Translations under genes and position numbers: made by a program
Shown: piece by piece, positions 33,686 to 44,049 of the stretch
Layout of the letters: every line of letters starts with the position of its first letter
How positions within the stretch are numbered: position 1 is the first letter of the stretch
Notes under the pieces: model-generated
The model's input: only the letters and a program-made list of their open reading frames with translations
Databases searched by the model: none
What the model was told of the DNA's origin: nothing
Assembly (NCBI GenBank): GCA_039679645.1
Contig: JBDKUO010000013.1
Location: 18,704 to 82,703 of the forward strand
Length of the DNA stretch: 64,000 nucleotides
Source of the DNA: Armatimonadota bacterium
GTDB taxonomy: Bacteria > Armatimonadota > UBA5829
Direction: 5' to 3'

Positions 33686-35368
33686 ATGGAAGAACAATTG
33701 ATCCCTGTTAGCCCAGGAGGTCGAAACAAGACCATTCCTCTTATTGTAGTGCTGCTGCTTATGGCGGCATCATGTCTTGCCGCATACTATATGATCGCGG
33801 CGTATTTCAAACCGCCGGTCGATCCGGCCATATACGTTCCTGCAGATGCCGTCTCAGCCATGACAGTCGATCTTACGCGCACAACCGAAAAAGATGCCGC
33901 ATTCAAGGCCGTGCAGGCAATTTTCAAGGATGCAGGCGTTAAAGACCCAACAGTCAAGCTCTTTGAAGAAGTGAACAAGCAGTTCAAGATTGATGTTAAG
34001 CGTGATGTGTTAGCGCATCTGAATGGAACGGGTGCAGTGGCAGTGCTCCCGGCAATGATAGGCAAGCTCCCCCAATTGGTTGCTGTGATCGGAACCAGGG
34101 GAGAAAACGACTCCACAACAGTAATGACAACCCTGGGCAACAAGCTCAATGAGAACCACATGAAATTCGACCGGCTGGAGTATGACGGCTTTTACTATTA
34201 CTATATTCCATTCGAGGGTCCGCGGAATCCGTACTCCATACAGACAGCAACCTATGTCGGCGCGGTAAAAAGCGGTATAGTCTATACCAACAGCGATGAG
34301 GCTTTTAAGAGAGTTGTAGACACAGTCAAAGGCCAGTCTAACCTTGCAGGCAATAAATACTTCAGGATTATGCGCAAGAAAGACGGGTCGACATTTGCAT
34401 CGGTCTACTACAGCGGCGCAAGCTATTATAAGCTGATCGGCCCGGCTTTCAAGATGGCTTCGGGCCAATTTGCCCCCAATGCCGATGACACAATGAAGAG
34501 CATGGTTGAAAATAACGTTGTCGCCGTGGGCAATTTTGACGCTGGCGTGGATGGAATAAGTTTTCACCTCAAAGGCATAATGAAAAAACCAATTCCGACT
34601 GCCGGTGTCTCAATTAATAAATTGGCATCATTTGCGCCGAAGAGTGCGGCAGTAGTTTTTGCGACTGCCGGCTGCGACAAGGCATGGAAGAGTATTAAAG
34701 CGCAGTTGGGTTCCAGTCCTCAAATGGCCGTGCAAGTAAATGCAATATCCAGTCAAATCAAGCAGTTTATCGGAATCGATCCATATGCGGATCTGTTTGA
34801 TCGGATAACGTCGGTCGGCGGATATTACGATCCGGCAGGACCTATCAAGCTTAACGGGTTCAGCGGCAATCTGACACTGGTCTTTAAAGTTGATAAGCCG
34901 GATGTCGTTGGCAAAGCTCTTGCCAAAATACACACGGCGGTCTCTGCATTCGGTTTTGTTCAGATCAAGCCCACGAAGGTAGCAGGTGTGAAGGCATCAA
35001 TAGTCGAACTCGGGCCCACCGGTGTATTTTGCGATGCCATATCCGGCGATGGCCTGGTCCTTAACATGAGTGGCTCGAATACTGCAAGTGGGCTTAAAAG
35101 CGCCATTATGACCTCTACAGGTAAAGCACAGCCAATTACGCAGAGCAAATCGTTCCAGGCTGTAGTCAAACGCTTACCGAGAAAGGCAACTGCTATCATT
35201 TACTGTAATCCCGGCTCCATTGCGAATTTTCTTACGCAGGGCGCTCCGCCCAGGGATCGCAAAATGGTGAAGTCTGTGTCGGATAAAATCGGCGCTTTCG
35301 GCATGACAGCCGGTTCAACCGGCGCCCGGTATGAAATACGCGCAGTAATGCCCTTCAAAACGAATTGA
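33686..35368 (+). CDS. DUF3352-like membrane-anchored exported protein
   Basis: 560 residues from the ATG at 33686, which has GAGGAG seven bases upstream; the longer frame from 33557 lacks a site. One N-terminal transmembrane anchor (TIPLIVVLLLMAASCLAAYYM), then a large extracytoplasmic region starting VDPAIYVPADAVSAMTVDLT, a pattern I associate with DUF3352 proteins. Repeated segments of alternating strands with FxxG turns suggest tandem beta-rich domains. Function unknown. Confidence 0.7.
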   Translation: MEEQLIPVSPGGRNKTIPLIVVLLLMAASCLAAYYMIAAYFKPPVDPAIYVPADAVSAMTVDLTRTTEKDAAFKAVQAIFKDAGVKDPTVKLFEEVNKQFKIDVKRDVLAHLNGTGAVAVLPAMIGKLPQLVAVIGTRGENDSTTVMTTLGNKLNENHMKFDRLEYDGFYYYYIPFEGPRNPYSIQTATYVGAVKSGIVYTNSDEAFKRVVDTVKGQSNLAGNKYFRIMRKKDGSTFASVYYSGASYYKLIGPAFKMASGQFAPNADDTMKSMVENNVVAVGNFDAGVDGISFHLKGIMKKPIPTAGVSINKLASFAPKSAAVVFATAGCDKAWKSIKAQLGSSPQMAVQVNAISSQIKQFIGIDPYADLFDRITSVGGYYDPAGPIKLNGFSGNLTLVFKVDKPDVVGKALAKIHTAVSAFGFVQIKPTKVAGVKASIVELGPTGVFCDAISGDGLVLNMSGSNTASGLKSAIMTSTGKAQPITQSKSFQAVVKRLPRKATAIIYCNPGSIANFLTQGAPPRDRKMVKSVSDKIGAFGMTAGSTGARYEIRAVMPFKTN

Positions 35369-35398
35369 AAGCGAGATCAATCATTTCGCGACGGCTAT

Positions 35399-35429
35399 CT
35401 GGGTCAGGGCTGAGTCCTGGCCCAGTTTT
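35399..35429 (+). terminator. Intrinsic terminator
   Basis: CTGGGTCAGG and CCTGGCCCAG (one wobble pair) followed by TTTTG, 30 bases after the DUF3352-like stop. Confidence 0.75.
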
Positions 35430-35560
35430 GTGCCTCTGTAATTTGTTAAGATGCATCATATATTACAGCATTAAAAGAAGGAATCTTTGCACTCTGTTTG
35501 CAACTAAAGTAATTGGTACGGTGTGTCGTTGAAAAGTAAGTCAAATGAGGTTTTTAGAAA

Positions 35561-36877
35561 TTGGCAAAGATAGCATTCATTGGAGCGGGAAGCTTTCTGT
35601 TCACCAGAGGTTTGGTGCGGGACATTCTGACTTTTCCCGCTCTTAAAGACAGCACCATCGCTCTTATGGATATCGATAAAGAGCGGCTGGCTTTTATTAA
35701 AACCGCTGTAGATAATATAGTCGAGGCAGGCAATTACCCGGCAAAGGTTATAGCCACAACAGACCGCGCAGAAGCGTTAAAAGACGCCGATGGGATTGTT
35801 ATTACCATTCTTCAGGGCGGGGTCGATGTCTTCAGAAACGATGTCGAAATCCCAATGAAGTATGGCATCGATATAAACGTCGGCGATACGCGCGGGCCTT
35901 CCGGCATTTTCAGAGCATTAAGAACCATACCGGTGATGCTGGACATCTGCCGTGATATCGAGCGATACTGCCCGAACGCAATTGTCCTAAACTATACCAA
36001 CCCAATGGCAATGCTCTGCCGCGCAATGCAGGGTGCCGGCAATGTGAAAGTAACGGGCCTTTGCCACAGCGTTCAGGCGCTGGCCGGAATACTTGCCCGA
36101 TGGATCGGGGCTCCCGAGGAAGAGACTACATATCGCTGCGCGGGGATAAACCATCAGGCATGGTATCTCGACTTCAAATGGAACGGCAAGGACGCATATC
36201 CTCTGGTCCGCGAGGCTATGAAGAGGTCCGAAGTATACAACGAAGAGAAAGTCCGAAACGAGATGTTTATCCACCTCGGCTATTATGTCACCGAGTCGAG
36301 CGGGCATAGCTCTGAGTATGTCGCCTGGTTTCGCAAGCGGCCAGAGCTTATCGAAAGGTATTGCTCATCCGGCACAGGCAACTACGGCAAGCACGCTATG
36401 ATCGTGGATAGGTATGCAGATGTCGAAAAGACCTGGCGGGACAATATCAAAAAAGATCTCCAGCAGCCGGTCGATCTCAACCGGGGCAACGAATATGCCG
36501 CCAGCATCTTTAATGCTACAATAGGTGACGGTGATCTCTTCGAGTTCAACGGCAACGTCCGCAATTTCGGCCTGATAGATAATCTGCCCGAAGGCTGCTG
36601 CGTTGAGGTTCCCGTGCTGGCGTCAAAGCGAGGGCTCGACCCGATGCACATTGGGCCATTGCCTGCCCAGCTTGCATTGTTAAACAATATAAGCGCGCGA
36701 TGCGAAGAACTCGCGGTTGAAGGCTGCCTTGCCGGGGACCCGACTATGGTATTTCAGGCAATCCTCTTTGATCCGCTGACCTCTGCATTACTTAGCATGC
36801 AGGAGATCAAGAATATGGTCGATGAGATGTTTGAGGCTAACAAAGACTGGCTGCCGCAGTTTAAGCATATAGAGTAA
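35561..36877 (+). CDS. melA: GH4 alpha-galactosidase (MelA type), copy 1
   Basis: 438 residues. NAD+- and Mn-dependent GH4 enzyme. The Rossmann start [20 protein letters not shown] binds [12 protein letters not shown] (143-151), C168 in GLCHSVQ and H198 in GINHQAW are the metal and substrate site. The CHSV tetrapeptide is the subgroup mark of alpha-galactosidases. GH4 acts by oxidation and elimination rather than ordinary hydrolysis. TTG start with GAGG upstream. Followed after 46 bases by a near-identical paralogue. Confidence 0.92.
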   Translation: MAKIAFIGAGSFLFTRGLVRDILTFPALKDSTIALMDIDKERLAFIKTAVDNIVEAGNYPAKVIATTDRAEALKDADGIVITILQGGVDVFRNDVEIPMKYGIDINVGDTRGPSGIFRALRTIPVMLDICRDIERYCPNAIVLNYTNPMAMLCRAMQGAGNVKVTGLCHSVQALAGILARWIGAPEEETTYRCAGINHQAWYLDFKWNGKDAYPLVREAMKRSEVYNEEKVRNEMFIHLGYYVTESSGHSSEYVAWFRKRPELIERYCSSGTGNYGKHAMIVDRYADVEKTWRDNIKKDLQQPVDLNRGNEYAASIFNATIGDGDLFEFNGNVRNFGLIDNLPEGCCVEVPVLASKRGLDPMHIGPLPAQLALLNNISARCEELAVEGCLAGDPTMVFQAILFDPLTSALLSMQEIKNMVDEMFEANKDWLPQFKHIE

Positions 36878-36923
36878 GATAGCTATGGCTAAGATGTTAA
36901 TATAAGTAAGGGGACTTAAGAAA

Positions 36924-38243
36924 TTGGCAAAAATCGCATTTATCGGAGCCGGCAGTTTCGGCTTCACCAGAGGGCTGGTTCGTGACATTCTCACGTTCCC
37001 GGCGCTGGCGGACAGCACAATCGCACTGATGGACATTGATGCAGAGCGTCTGAGCTTCATCAAATCGGCAGTCGACAACATTGTCGAAGCCGGCAATTAC
37101 CCGGCAAAGGTTGTAACCACAACGGATCGCGCTGAAGCTCTCAAGGGCGCCGACGGTGTGGTCATCACAATACTCCAGGGCGGAGTAGACGTTTTCCGAA
37201 ACGATATCGAGATTCCTATGAAGTACGGGATCGATATCAATGTCGGCGACACCCGCGGGCCGTCCGGGATCTTCCGGGCTCTCAGGACTATTCCTGTAAT
37301 GCTGGATTTCTGTAAAGATATCGAGCGCTATTGCCCGAACGCGATTGTGCTCAATTATACAAACCCGATGGCAATGCTCTGCCGCGCAATGCAGGGTGTT
37401 ACCAAGGTAAACGTCACGGGCCTGTGCCACAGTGTTCAGGGCACTGCCGAGATGCTGGCTGAGTGGATCGGCGCGCCAAAAGAAGAGATCACATATCACT
37501 GTGCAGGAATCAACCACCAGGCGTGGTATCTGGATTACAAATGGAACGGCAAGGACGCATATCCTCTGATCCGCAAGGCTTTGGAAGACCCCGAAGTCTG
37601 GAACAAAGAGCAGGTCCGCAATGAAATGTTCAAGCACCTGGGCTATTATGTCACCGAGTCCAGCGGGCACAACTCAGAATACGTCGCATGGTTCCGCAAG
37701 CGGCCGGAGCTTATCGAGAAGTATTGCACGCACGGCACAAATTGGAACCCCGGCCATCATGCATATATACTTAACGAGTATCAGAAAGTAGCCGATACAT
37801 GGCGCGATAATATAAAAGAGGAGCTGGCCAAGCCCATAGAACTCGAAAGAGGCCATGAGTATGCGTCTCTCATCTTCAACGCCACGTTCGGTGACGGTGA
37901 TCTCTATGAGTTCAACGGCAACGTGCGTAATTTCGGCCTGATAGACAACCTGCCGGAGGGCTGCTGTGTCGAAGTCCCAGTGCTGGCTTCAAAGCGCGGG
38001 CTCGACCCGATGCATGTCGGCGCTCTGCCTGCTCAGCTTGCGCTGCTAAATAATATCAGCGCACGCTGCGAGGAGCTTGCAGTCGAGGGATGCCTTGCGG
38101 GAGACCCGACCATGATCTTCCACGCCATCCTCTTCGATCCGCTGACCTCCGCAATGCTGAGTATGGAAGAGACCAAGCAGATGGTCGACGAGATGTTCCA
38201 AGCCAATAAAGACTGGCTGCCACAGTTCAAACACTTGAAGTAG
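36924..38243 (+). CDS. melA: GH4 alpha-galactosidase (MelA type), copy 2
   Basis: 439 residues, colinear with copy 1 and similar throughout (same [15 protein letters not shown] start, CHSVQ and [20 protein letters not shown]). The copies differ most around residues 265-300 ([16 protein letters not shown] versus [15 protein letters not shown]), near the substrate pocket, so specificity may have diverged after a tandem duplication. TTG start, AAGGGGAC upstream. Ends in a strong terminator. Confidence 0.92.
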   Translation: MAKIAFIGAGSFGFTRGLVRDILTFPALADSTIALMDIDAERLSFIKSAVDNIVEAGNYPAKVVTTTDRAEALKGADGVVITILQGGVDVFRNDIEIPMKYGIDINVGDTRGPSGIFRALRTIPVMLDFCKDIERYCPNAIVLNYTNPMAMLCRAMQGVTKVNVTGLCHSVQGTAEMLAEWIGAPKEEITYHCAGINHQAWYLDYKWNGKDAYPLIRKALEDPEVWNKEQVRNEMFKHLGYYVTESSGHNSEYVAWFRKRPELIEKYCTHGTNWNPGHHAYILNEYQKVADTWRDNIKEELAKPIELERGHEYASLIFNATFGDGDLYEFNGNVRNFGLIDNLPEGCCVEVPVLASKRGLDPMHVGALPAQLALLNNISARCEELAVEGCLAGDPTMIFHAILFDPLTSAMLSMEETKQMVDEMFQANKDWLPQFKHLK

Positions 38244-38253
38244 ATGATATTCC

Positions 38254-38285
38254 AGGGCGCGGGTTTATCCCGCGCCCTATCTTTT
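38254..38285 (+). terminator. Intrinsic terminator after the GH4 pair
   Basis: AGGGCGCGGG-TTTAT-CCCGCGCCCT, perfect 10-bp stem, then ATCTTTTT. Confidence 0.88.
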
Positions 38286-38397
38286 TCATCCTCTGATGTG
38301 CTGCTAAGCTATGCCGATAACGAATTACAAAGGAATCTATCCGCAACACGTACAACCATTCATTGACGTAACCTGATTGAAAGAGAATGGACTTCTG

Positions 38398-39156
38398 ATG
38401 AAGATAGCAATGGCAGCCGTTGCGCATCCCGATGATATCGAGCTGATGATGGCCGGCACTCTGATAATGCTCAGGGATGTGGGCTACGAACTGCATTACA
38501 TGAACATTGCCAACGGCTCATGTGGATCGGTTACAATGGGGCCGGAGGAGACCGCGAGGGTCAGGACTCAGGAGTCCCGCAATGCTGCCGCTCTTATCGG
38601 CGCGACATATCATGAGCCGCTGGTAAACGACCTTGAAATTTTATACACAGACGCTCTTGTAAGCAAGCTGTGTAAAATCATTAGGGACGTGCGGCCTGAG
38701 GTTCTGTTCCTGCCGTCGCCTCAGGACTATATGGAGGATCATATGAACTCCTGCCGTCTGATGGTAACGGCTGCCTTTTGCAGAAACATGCCCAACTATC
38801 CGACAGATCCGCCTTCCGCTGCAATAGATAACGAGATGGCGATTTACCATGCTCTGCCTTACGGACTGACGGACCAGTTGAGAAGACCTATCACCCCGGA
38901 TTTCTATGTGGATATATCGGGTGTAATTGAACGCAAGAAAAGTATGCTTTCCTGCCATAAGAGTCAGAAAGAGTGGTTGGACAAGACCCAGGGTCTGGAT
39001 AACTATCTGAACATGATGACGGATATGTCTGCTCAGGTAGGTCGTATGTCCGGCAAATTCGAGCATGCCGAGGGTTGGAGGAGACACTCGCATCTGGGCT
39101 TTGCATCTGAAGATTTTGATCCGCTGCGCTATGTGCTGGCAGAATTGGTTTTATAG
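38398..39156 (+). CDS. PIG-L (LmbE-like) family deacetylase
   Basis: 252 residues. AVAHPDDIELMMAGT is the PIG-L zinc-site motif (AHPDD); the second His ligand is in the DYMEDHMNSCRL segment. The family removes acetyl groups from N-acetyl sugars such as GlcNAc-PI, GlcNAc-malate or chitobiose. The ATG at 38398 is preferred over the TTG at 38377. It lies 47 bases before the NagB-like gene, suggesting coupled deacetylation and deamination of an amino sugar. Substrate is inferred only. Confidence 0.88.
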   Translation: MKIAMAAVAHPDDIELMMAGTLIMLRDVGYELHYMNIANGSCGSVTMGPEETARVRTQESRNAAALIGATYHEPLVNDLEILYTDALVSKLCKIIRDVRPEVLFLPSPQDYMEDHMNSCRLMVTAAFCRNMPNYPTDPPSAAIDNEMAIYHALPYGLTDQLRRPITPDFYVDISGVIERKKSMLSCHKSQKEWLDKTQGLDNYLNMMTDMSAQVGRMSGKFEHAEGWRRHSHLGFASEDFDPLRYVLAELVL

Positions 39157-39203
39157 ACTGATATTGGCGGTAACCAACCTCAAAGCTTGTAAAGGAGAAG
39201 AAA

Positions 39204-40133
39204 ATGTCAAGACCATTAAGCAAAATCGCTCCCGATTGGTGGGACTATACTACTCTCGACCAGGAGATCCTGGACGCTGCCGCAAAACTGACGGCAGAGG
39301 ACATGGTCGCTCTATCACGGCCCGGGTTCAAGGTCGTCTTTTATGACACACTCGAAGAGTTCTACTGCGCCGAGGCTCTGGAGTATATCGAGGCTTGGAA
39401 GCAGTCCACACCGGATAACCCGGTAGGAATCTGCGGACCCATCGGCCCGACCGAGCAGCTTCCATTAGTTGCCCGGATAGTCAACTCTATAGGTCTTAAC
39501 CTCAAGGACTCCCATTTCTGGGGAATGGACGAATGGTTCATCAACGGTAAAGAGGCTCCTGAGGATCATCCCCTTTCATTTGCCAAGGCGGACAAGGAGA
39601 TGTGTTTCAACAGGATCAAACCCGAGCTTGCCATGCCCGCATCCAATATGCACTTCCCGAAAGCCGACCCGGCGGAATACGTCGCGAGTTGGGAAGGAGT
39701 CAAGTGCGCGGTAATGCAGGGCGGTCAGGGCGACACCAAGCACTGGGCGTTCAACGACCCCCTGAGGCGTGAGGGCGCTTACAAAGACAATCCGCCCACC
39801 CCTGAGGAGTATCTGAAACTCTCTACGCGCGTAGTGGACCTGCATCCGGTAACGGTCATGCAAAACGCGCGCACATCAGGCGGCGGTAAGGTCGACCTCG
39901 TGCCGAACCAGGCCGTGAGTGTAGGGCCGGTTCAGACTTGGAAAGCCGAGAAGATATCCATCTGGCAGGCGGGTATGCACGATAACGCGTTCGGCCAGAG
40001 GCTCACCGCGTTTATGATCGGCAAAAAGATCGCCGACAGCGCCGTGCCTATGTCTCTGCTCTCCCTGCATCCGAATGTGCAGTTCAACTATTTCCGAGGT
40101 GGAATCGGCACCTGCGAAGTCGAGATGCACTAA
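39204..40133 (+). CDS. Glucosamine-6-phosphate deaminase/isomerase (NagB)-like protein
   Basis: 309 residues, longer than classic NagB (about 266). NagB/RpiA/SOL-type fold: [30 protein letters not shown] (matching the NagB LDEY motif), [18 protein letters not shown] and [10 protein letters not shown]. NagB converts glucosamine-6-phosphate to fructose-6-phosphate and ammonia. The substituted catalytic region and extra length leave the exact substrate open. AAGGAG precedes the ATG. Last gene of the sugar cluster. Confidence 0.8.
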   Translation: MSRPLSKIAPDWWDYTTLDQEILDAAAKLTAEDMVALSRPGFKVVFYDTLEEFYCAEALEYIEAWKQSTPDNPVGICGPIGPTEQLPLVARIVNSIGLNLKDSHFWGMDEWFINGKEAPEDHPLSFAKADKEMCFNRIKPELAMPASNMHFPKADPAEYVASWEGVKCAVMQGGQGDTKHWAFNDPLRREGAYKDNPPTPEEYLKLSTRVVDLHPVTVMQNARTSGGGKVDLVPNQAVSVGPVQTWKAEKISIWQAGMHDNAFGQRLTAFMIGKKIADSAVPMSLLSLHPNVQFNYFRGGIGTCEVEMH

Positions 40134-40142
40134 ATCAGTCGA

Positions 40143-40223
40143 AAAGTCTTAAAGTTTGAAAGTCAAAAAGTTGGGGTCTTGCATATGCAATTCCTTTGCT
40201 TTTTGACTTTTTAACTTTTTGAC
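40143..40223. repeat. Mirrored octamer array around a palindromic core
   Basis: Four AAAGTYnn octamers (40143-40174: AAAGTCTT, AAAGTTTG, AAAGTCAA, AAAGTTGG), a TTGCATATGCAA palindrome, then reverse-oriented units (ACTTTTTA, ACTTTTTG). GTCAAAAAGTT at 40162 and AACTTTTTGAC at 40213 are perfect complements, so transcripts could fold into a long A/U stem. It follows the NagB-like stop and may act as a terminator. Confidence 0.6.
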
Positions 40224-40307
40224 TAAAATGCTCGCCTCACATATTTTTTGCCCCTGAATGGTAAAGGTAATATGGGCATAAAATCCCTCCCGAAAGGGGT
40301 GGTGGAC

Positions 40308-40643
40308 ATGACAAATGAGCGTGATATAGAAGGCAGGACCCCCGCGCAGGAACGCGCTGAAATAGGAACACCGGCAGGCGAAAACCCGGATAAAGGCCGA
40401 TATAGACATGGCACGCGCGGACTTACTGAAGAAGAGGAAATCGAGGAAGTCCGTAAGCGAGGTTTTATTGAATCCGAGTATGAAATAGACGAAGCGGAAT
40501 TTTACGAAAGTGGAGATGAGATAGCCGTTACCGGCGGCATCACCGGGACCAAGGTGACTGGCGGTGTCCCGGCAGGGGGCACTCAGGCAGGCGGCACACC
40601 CGGTAAGTCCGAGGGCACGCCGAGCTGGGAAGAAAAGCCCTGA
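40308..40643 (+). CDS. Small acidic hydrophilic protein, unknown function
   Basis: 111 residues from the ATG at 40308, preceded by GGTGG. Charged and disordered-looking: an acidic core (TEEEEIEEVRKRGFIESEYE) and a Gly/Thr/Pro-rich tail (GGVPAGGTQAGGTPGK). No membrane or signal segments. Not recognised. Bracketed by an octamer repeat and a terminator. Confidence 0.55.
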   Translation: MTNERDIEGRTPAQERAEIGTPAGENPDKGRYRHGTRGLTEEEEIEEVRKRGFIESEYEIDEAEFYESGDEIAVTGGITGTKVTGGVPAGGTQAGGTPGKSEGTPSWEEKP

Positions 40644-40652
40644 TAAATATAG

Positions 40653-40695
40653 CGGTCCGGTGCATGGATTGGGACGGTTGCATCCGGACCGTTTT
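40653..40695 (+). terminator. Intrinsic terminator
   Basis: CGGTCCGGTGCA pairs with TGCA-T-CCGGACCG (one bulge), followed by TTTTATT, ten bases after the stop of the 40308 gene. Confidence 0.75.
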
Positions 40696-40737
40696 ATTAT
40701 GCTGTAACACTAGCTTTATCTCGCTGACAAAGCCGTC

Positions 40738-42153
40738 TTATTCCACAGTCAGCACCCTTATCAGGCTCGTATTGCCCGGAATTCCCACCGGCACTCCTGC
40801 AATCACCAGCACGGTATCGCCTTTCTTTATAAGCTTATTGTCGTATGCAGCCTCGACTGCGTTTTCGATCAAGCCGTCTGTGTCTTTTGCCATTTCGACA
40901 AAGATCGGGCTGACTCCCCAAGAAAGAGCCAGGCGCCTGGCTGTCTCATCGTTTGATGCAGCGGCTATAATCCGCGCCTCCGGGCGATATTTACTCACCA
41001 GCCTGGCTGTAGTTCCACCGTAAGTGCAGGTGACGATTGCCGCGACCTTTATATCCTGCGCCAGCTTGGCCGCAGCTTCACCGATAGCCTCGGTATTGTC
41101 ATGAGTGGGGTATGCCATGCGTCTTTCGCTCATGCTCTTGTAATCCAGCGACCTCTCAGTGCTGCGAGCGATCTTGTCCATCATTTGGACTGTTTCAATA
41201 GGAAACTCACCCATGGCAGTCTCGCCTGAGAGCATGGTTGCGTCCGTTCCGTCTATAATGGCGTTGGCGACGTCAGTCACCTCGGCACGGGTGGGGCGCG
41301 GGTTGGATATCATTGAGTCGAGCATCTGTGTGGCAGTAATCACCGGCTTGCCGAGGCGATTGCAATGCCGAATGATGTTTTTCTGGATTGCCGGGACCTC
41401 GTCTATCGGCAGTTCGATGCCGAGGTCTCCCCGCGCGACCATAATGCCGTCGTATTCTTCGATAATGCTGATCACGTTGCGCACAGCTTCGGGGCGCTCG
41501 ATTTTTGCAATTATCGGAGCGCGCTTGCCGACCTCCCGCATAACTTTTCTCAGAGGCTTCACATCTTCAGCCGAACGCACGAATGAGCTTGCCACCCAGT
41601 CAACGCCGTGCTCCAGGCCGAATCGCAGGTCATCCTTGTCCTTTTGAGTCACCCCCGGCACGTCGTAGTCTGCTCCCGGAACGGTAAAGCCCTTGTTTGA
41701 ATAAAGCTCGCCCCCTATTACGACCTTGGTGACAATGTCCTTCGTGGTGGTGGAAATGACCCTAAACTCCAGCTTGGCATCATCCACATATATCATCTGG
41801 CCCTTTTTGACCTGGTTTGCAAGGTTGGGAAACGGCAGCGTGACATGCTCGGCGTTACCCTCGACTTCAGATGAGGTAAAGGTGTATGTCTGCCCGGGGA
41901 TAAGCATGACGGGCGGCTTGGCGATCTTGCCGATGCGGATCTTAGGGCCGGAGAGGTCCTGCAGAATTCCGACAGTCTTGCCGAGTTTTTCGGATATTCG
42001 CCTGATAAGTATAATCTGGGCCAGGTGTTCATCATGTGTTCCGTGAGAGAAGTTGAGCCTGGCTACGTTCATCCCAGCCTTAATTAACTTCATTATCTTT
42101 TCCGGTGAATTGCTTGCCGGTCCGATGGTGCATACTATTTTTGTTCTTCGCAT
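40738..42153 (-). CDS. pyk: Pyruvate kinase
   Basis: 471 residues from the ATG at 42153 (GGAG six bases upstream). Converts phosphoenolpyruvate and ADP to pyruvate and ATP in glycolysis. Signatures: RRTKIVCTIGPASNSPEKI, NVARLNFSHGTHDEH, the catalytic KIERPEAV region, MVARGDLGIELP and VITATQMLDSMISNPRPTRA. The C-terminal regulatory domain is present (AAIVTCTYGGTTARLVSKYR). Single gene facing the plus-strand 40308 gene. Confidence 0.96.
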   Translation of the reverse strand: MRRTKIVCTIGPASNSPEKIMKLIKAGMNVARLNFSHGTHDEHLAQIILIRRISEKLGKTVGILQDLSGPKIRIGKIAKPPVMLIPGQTYTFTSSEVEGNAEHVTLPFPNLANQVKKGQMIYVDDAKLEFRVISTTTKDIVTKVVIGGELYSNKGFTVPGADYDVPGVTQKDKDDLRFGLEHGVDWVASSFVRSAEDVKPLRKVMREVGKRAPIIAKIERPEAVRNVISIIEEYDGIMVARGDLGIELPIDEVPAIQKNIIRHCNRLGKPVITATQMLDSMISNPRPTRAEVTDVANAIIDGTDATMLSGETAMGEFPIETVQMMDKIARSTERSLDYKSMSERRMAYPTHDNTEAIGEAAAKLAQDIKVAAIVTCTYGGTTARLVSKYRPEARIIAAASNDETARRLALSWGVSPIFVEMAKDTDGLIENAVEAAYDNKLIKKGDTVLVIAGVPVGIPGNTSLIRVLTVE

Positions 42154-42306
42154 AATGACACTCCAATTTTTGCTCGTGATCATGCTACGGGAAACAATAG
42201 CGGACAGTCAAGCTCAAACGGGGCATGTAAGAACAACTTAACATTACTGCAATGGCAGTGTTACATTACCTTTAGCAGTTGGCCCGACAGCACCCAAAAA
42301 ACACAA

Positions 42307-42343
42307 AAGGGGAAGCACGAAATTGAATTCCGTGTTTCCCCTT
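42307..42343 (-). terminator. Intrinsic terminator of the ROK-like gene
   Basis: AAGGGGAAGCACG and CGTGTTTCCCCTT (one wobble) with an 11-base loop; on the minus strand it is followed by TTTTGTGTTTTTT. Confidence 0.8.
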
Positions 42344-42366
42344 ATTCTGTCCGTGGTTGAGTATAA

Positions 42367-43767
42367 TCAGCGCGGTATGACAGGCAAACTAGCAGCAGCC
42401 ACAGCCTGACCTATACGCCGGATCTTTTCATCAGGCAAATGGAGTTCTATCTTCTTTGCAAGTTCAGGGAACTCGGTCTCGAGGACCTTCTTAGCCTGAG
42501 CAAGAATGATGTTTCCGCCCTCAAACGAAGTCACTCGGCCAAGGATGAGCACATGCTTGAGTTCGTAGAACATCGCATAGTGCGCGACTCCATAGCCGGT
42601 GAAAACACCGATGCTCTCCCAAATCTTGATCGCTCTCTCGTCATTCGCGTTAAGCAGGTTCTGGACTGACTTGAGCTTTTCGGCAAGACCAAGGCTATCG
42701 TCAATCCCGATTCCAGCCTCTTTGGCGAGTCTGAAGACGGCCTGCTGGGAGAAATACAGCGCTCCGCAGCCCAAATCGCCGGACCATTCGTCCACTGGCG
42801 CATCGTCGCCATAGTCTATGGGAATGAACGCGACCTCATTGAGCCATGATGTGATCTCACCGGCTGGTGTAACATATCCGCCAGCCTCGCTCGATCCCAT
42901 AGCCACGCCCAGTACAGAGTCGTCCTTTAGGGACATAGCTCCGGCAAGCGCGGTGACTTCACCGTCGTTGACTACATCAAACGGGATTCCGCCCCATTCT
43001 TTCTTGAGGTCGATGAACAGGTTTTCTATCTTATCAAACTTATCTTTCGGCACACCTCTGAAGAGCGACGCGACGCGCGGACGGTTATTGATATAAACTC
43101 CAGCCGAGCTTCCGCCGACAGCATCTACTCTGGGCATATGCGATGCGGCGGTCTTGAGAGCCGTGTTTATCTCATTGTAATGGTAAGCCGGGTCGGTTGC
43201 GTTGCGAGGGTCCCAGTTGACTTCTTCGGTATAGACAGCCTCGCCGTCGATTACGGCGGAGACTTTGCGGTCGCTTGCGCCGAGGTCGAAGCCTATTCTG
43301 CAACCGTCAAGGTGACCACCGAGAGGTATGGTGCCTTCGGAGGGCGCGGGGATCTTGTCCGCGTCAGTTATCTCCACAGTAAATGGGTGCTCGTATACGC
43401 CGCCCATAAAATCGGCGTCAAATTTGCGGGCTCCTGTGGATGTATAGACTTTCTTGATGTGCTCACCGACACTCTTGGGTCCGCCGACGATGACTTTCCA
43501 GCCTCCCCGCTGCCAGAGAAGCGTCTTTACTACCCGCTCAGCAAACGGTAGATTAAGATCGGCATCGGCGGAGCCTTCAGCAAAGCACTTTGTATTGAAT
43601 ACGGATACTGACCCATCGCCTCTTTCAAGCGCGATTACCAGGTTTACGCCTTCACCGGACTCTTCGACCATACGCAAAAATGCGCGATTGACCAGAGCCG
43701 CGGGGGCGAAATCTTTATGCAGAGGCGGCACGACGGCCGGCTTTGCAAGCTGAGAAAACTTACTCAT
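42367..43767 (-). CDS. ROK-like sugar kinase/ASKHA family protein
   Basis: 466 residues. An ASKHA core: phosphate-1 loop IGFDLGASDRKVSAVI (about 194-209), a second phosphate/adenosine region VLGVAMGSSEAGGYV, and a hinge region VVNDGEVTALAGAM that resembles the ROK NDxxAxxxGE segment. An N-terminal domain of about 180 residues is extra relative to ROK sugar kinases. It may phosphorylate a sugar or be a related regulator; the ROK zinc-binding cysteines are not evident. No operon partner. Confidence 0.7.
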   Translation of the reverse strand: MSKFSQLAKPAVVPPLHKDFAPAALVNRAFLRMVEESGEGVNLVIALERGDGSVSVFNTKCFAEGSADADLNLPFAERVVKTLLWQRGGWKVIVGGPKSVGEHIKKVYTSTGARKFDADFMGGVYEHPFTVEITDADKIPAPSEGTIPLGGHLDGCRIGFDLGASDRKVSAVIDGEAVYTEEVNWDPRNATDPAYHYNEINTALKTAASHMPRVDAVGGSSAGVYINNRPRVASLFRGVPKDKFDKIENLFIDLKKEWGGIPFDVVNDGEVTALAGAMSLKDDSVLGVAMGSSEAGGYVTPAGEITSWLNEVAFIPIDYGDDAPVDEWSGDLGCGALYFSQQAVFRLAKEAGIGIDDSLGLAEKLKSVQNLLNANDERAIKIWESIGVFTGYGVAHYAMFYELKHVLILGRVTSFEGGNIILAQAKKVLETEFPELAKKIELHLPDEKIRRIGQAVAAASLPVIPR

Positions 43768-44049
43768 TTGAAATTCCCCTCTTACTTGATACGCGAGCCG
43801 CGCGGGAGGATCCGGCGGCCAATTCTAACTCATCATACGATCAGAGTGCAGTGTTGTCAAGAAGTATGACAGGGCGAACGCATCATAATTTTGCGTCTGA
43901 CAAAACAGTGTCTTTGCGACCATAGTCACAGCTACAAAGACACCAAGTCGGCATAGACCGACTGGACTCTCTCCCACAGCAATTTCTTCCGTCAAATTGC
44001 CAAAAAACATGGTAAAATGGTTCAGCTATTTTGCATGGAGGATACGCTT

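Noticed and set aside
36897..37670. 257-codon minus-strand frame opposite GH4 copy 2
   Set aside because: A homologous shadow frame exists opposite GH4 copy 1, as expected from the duplication; not a gene.
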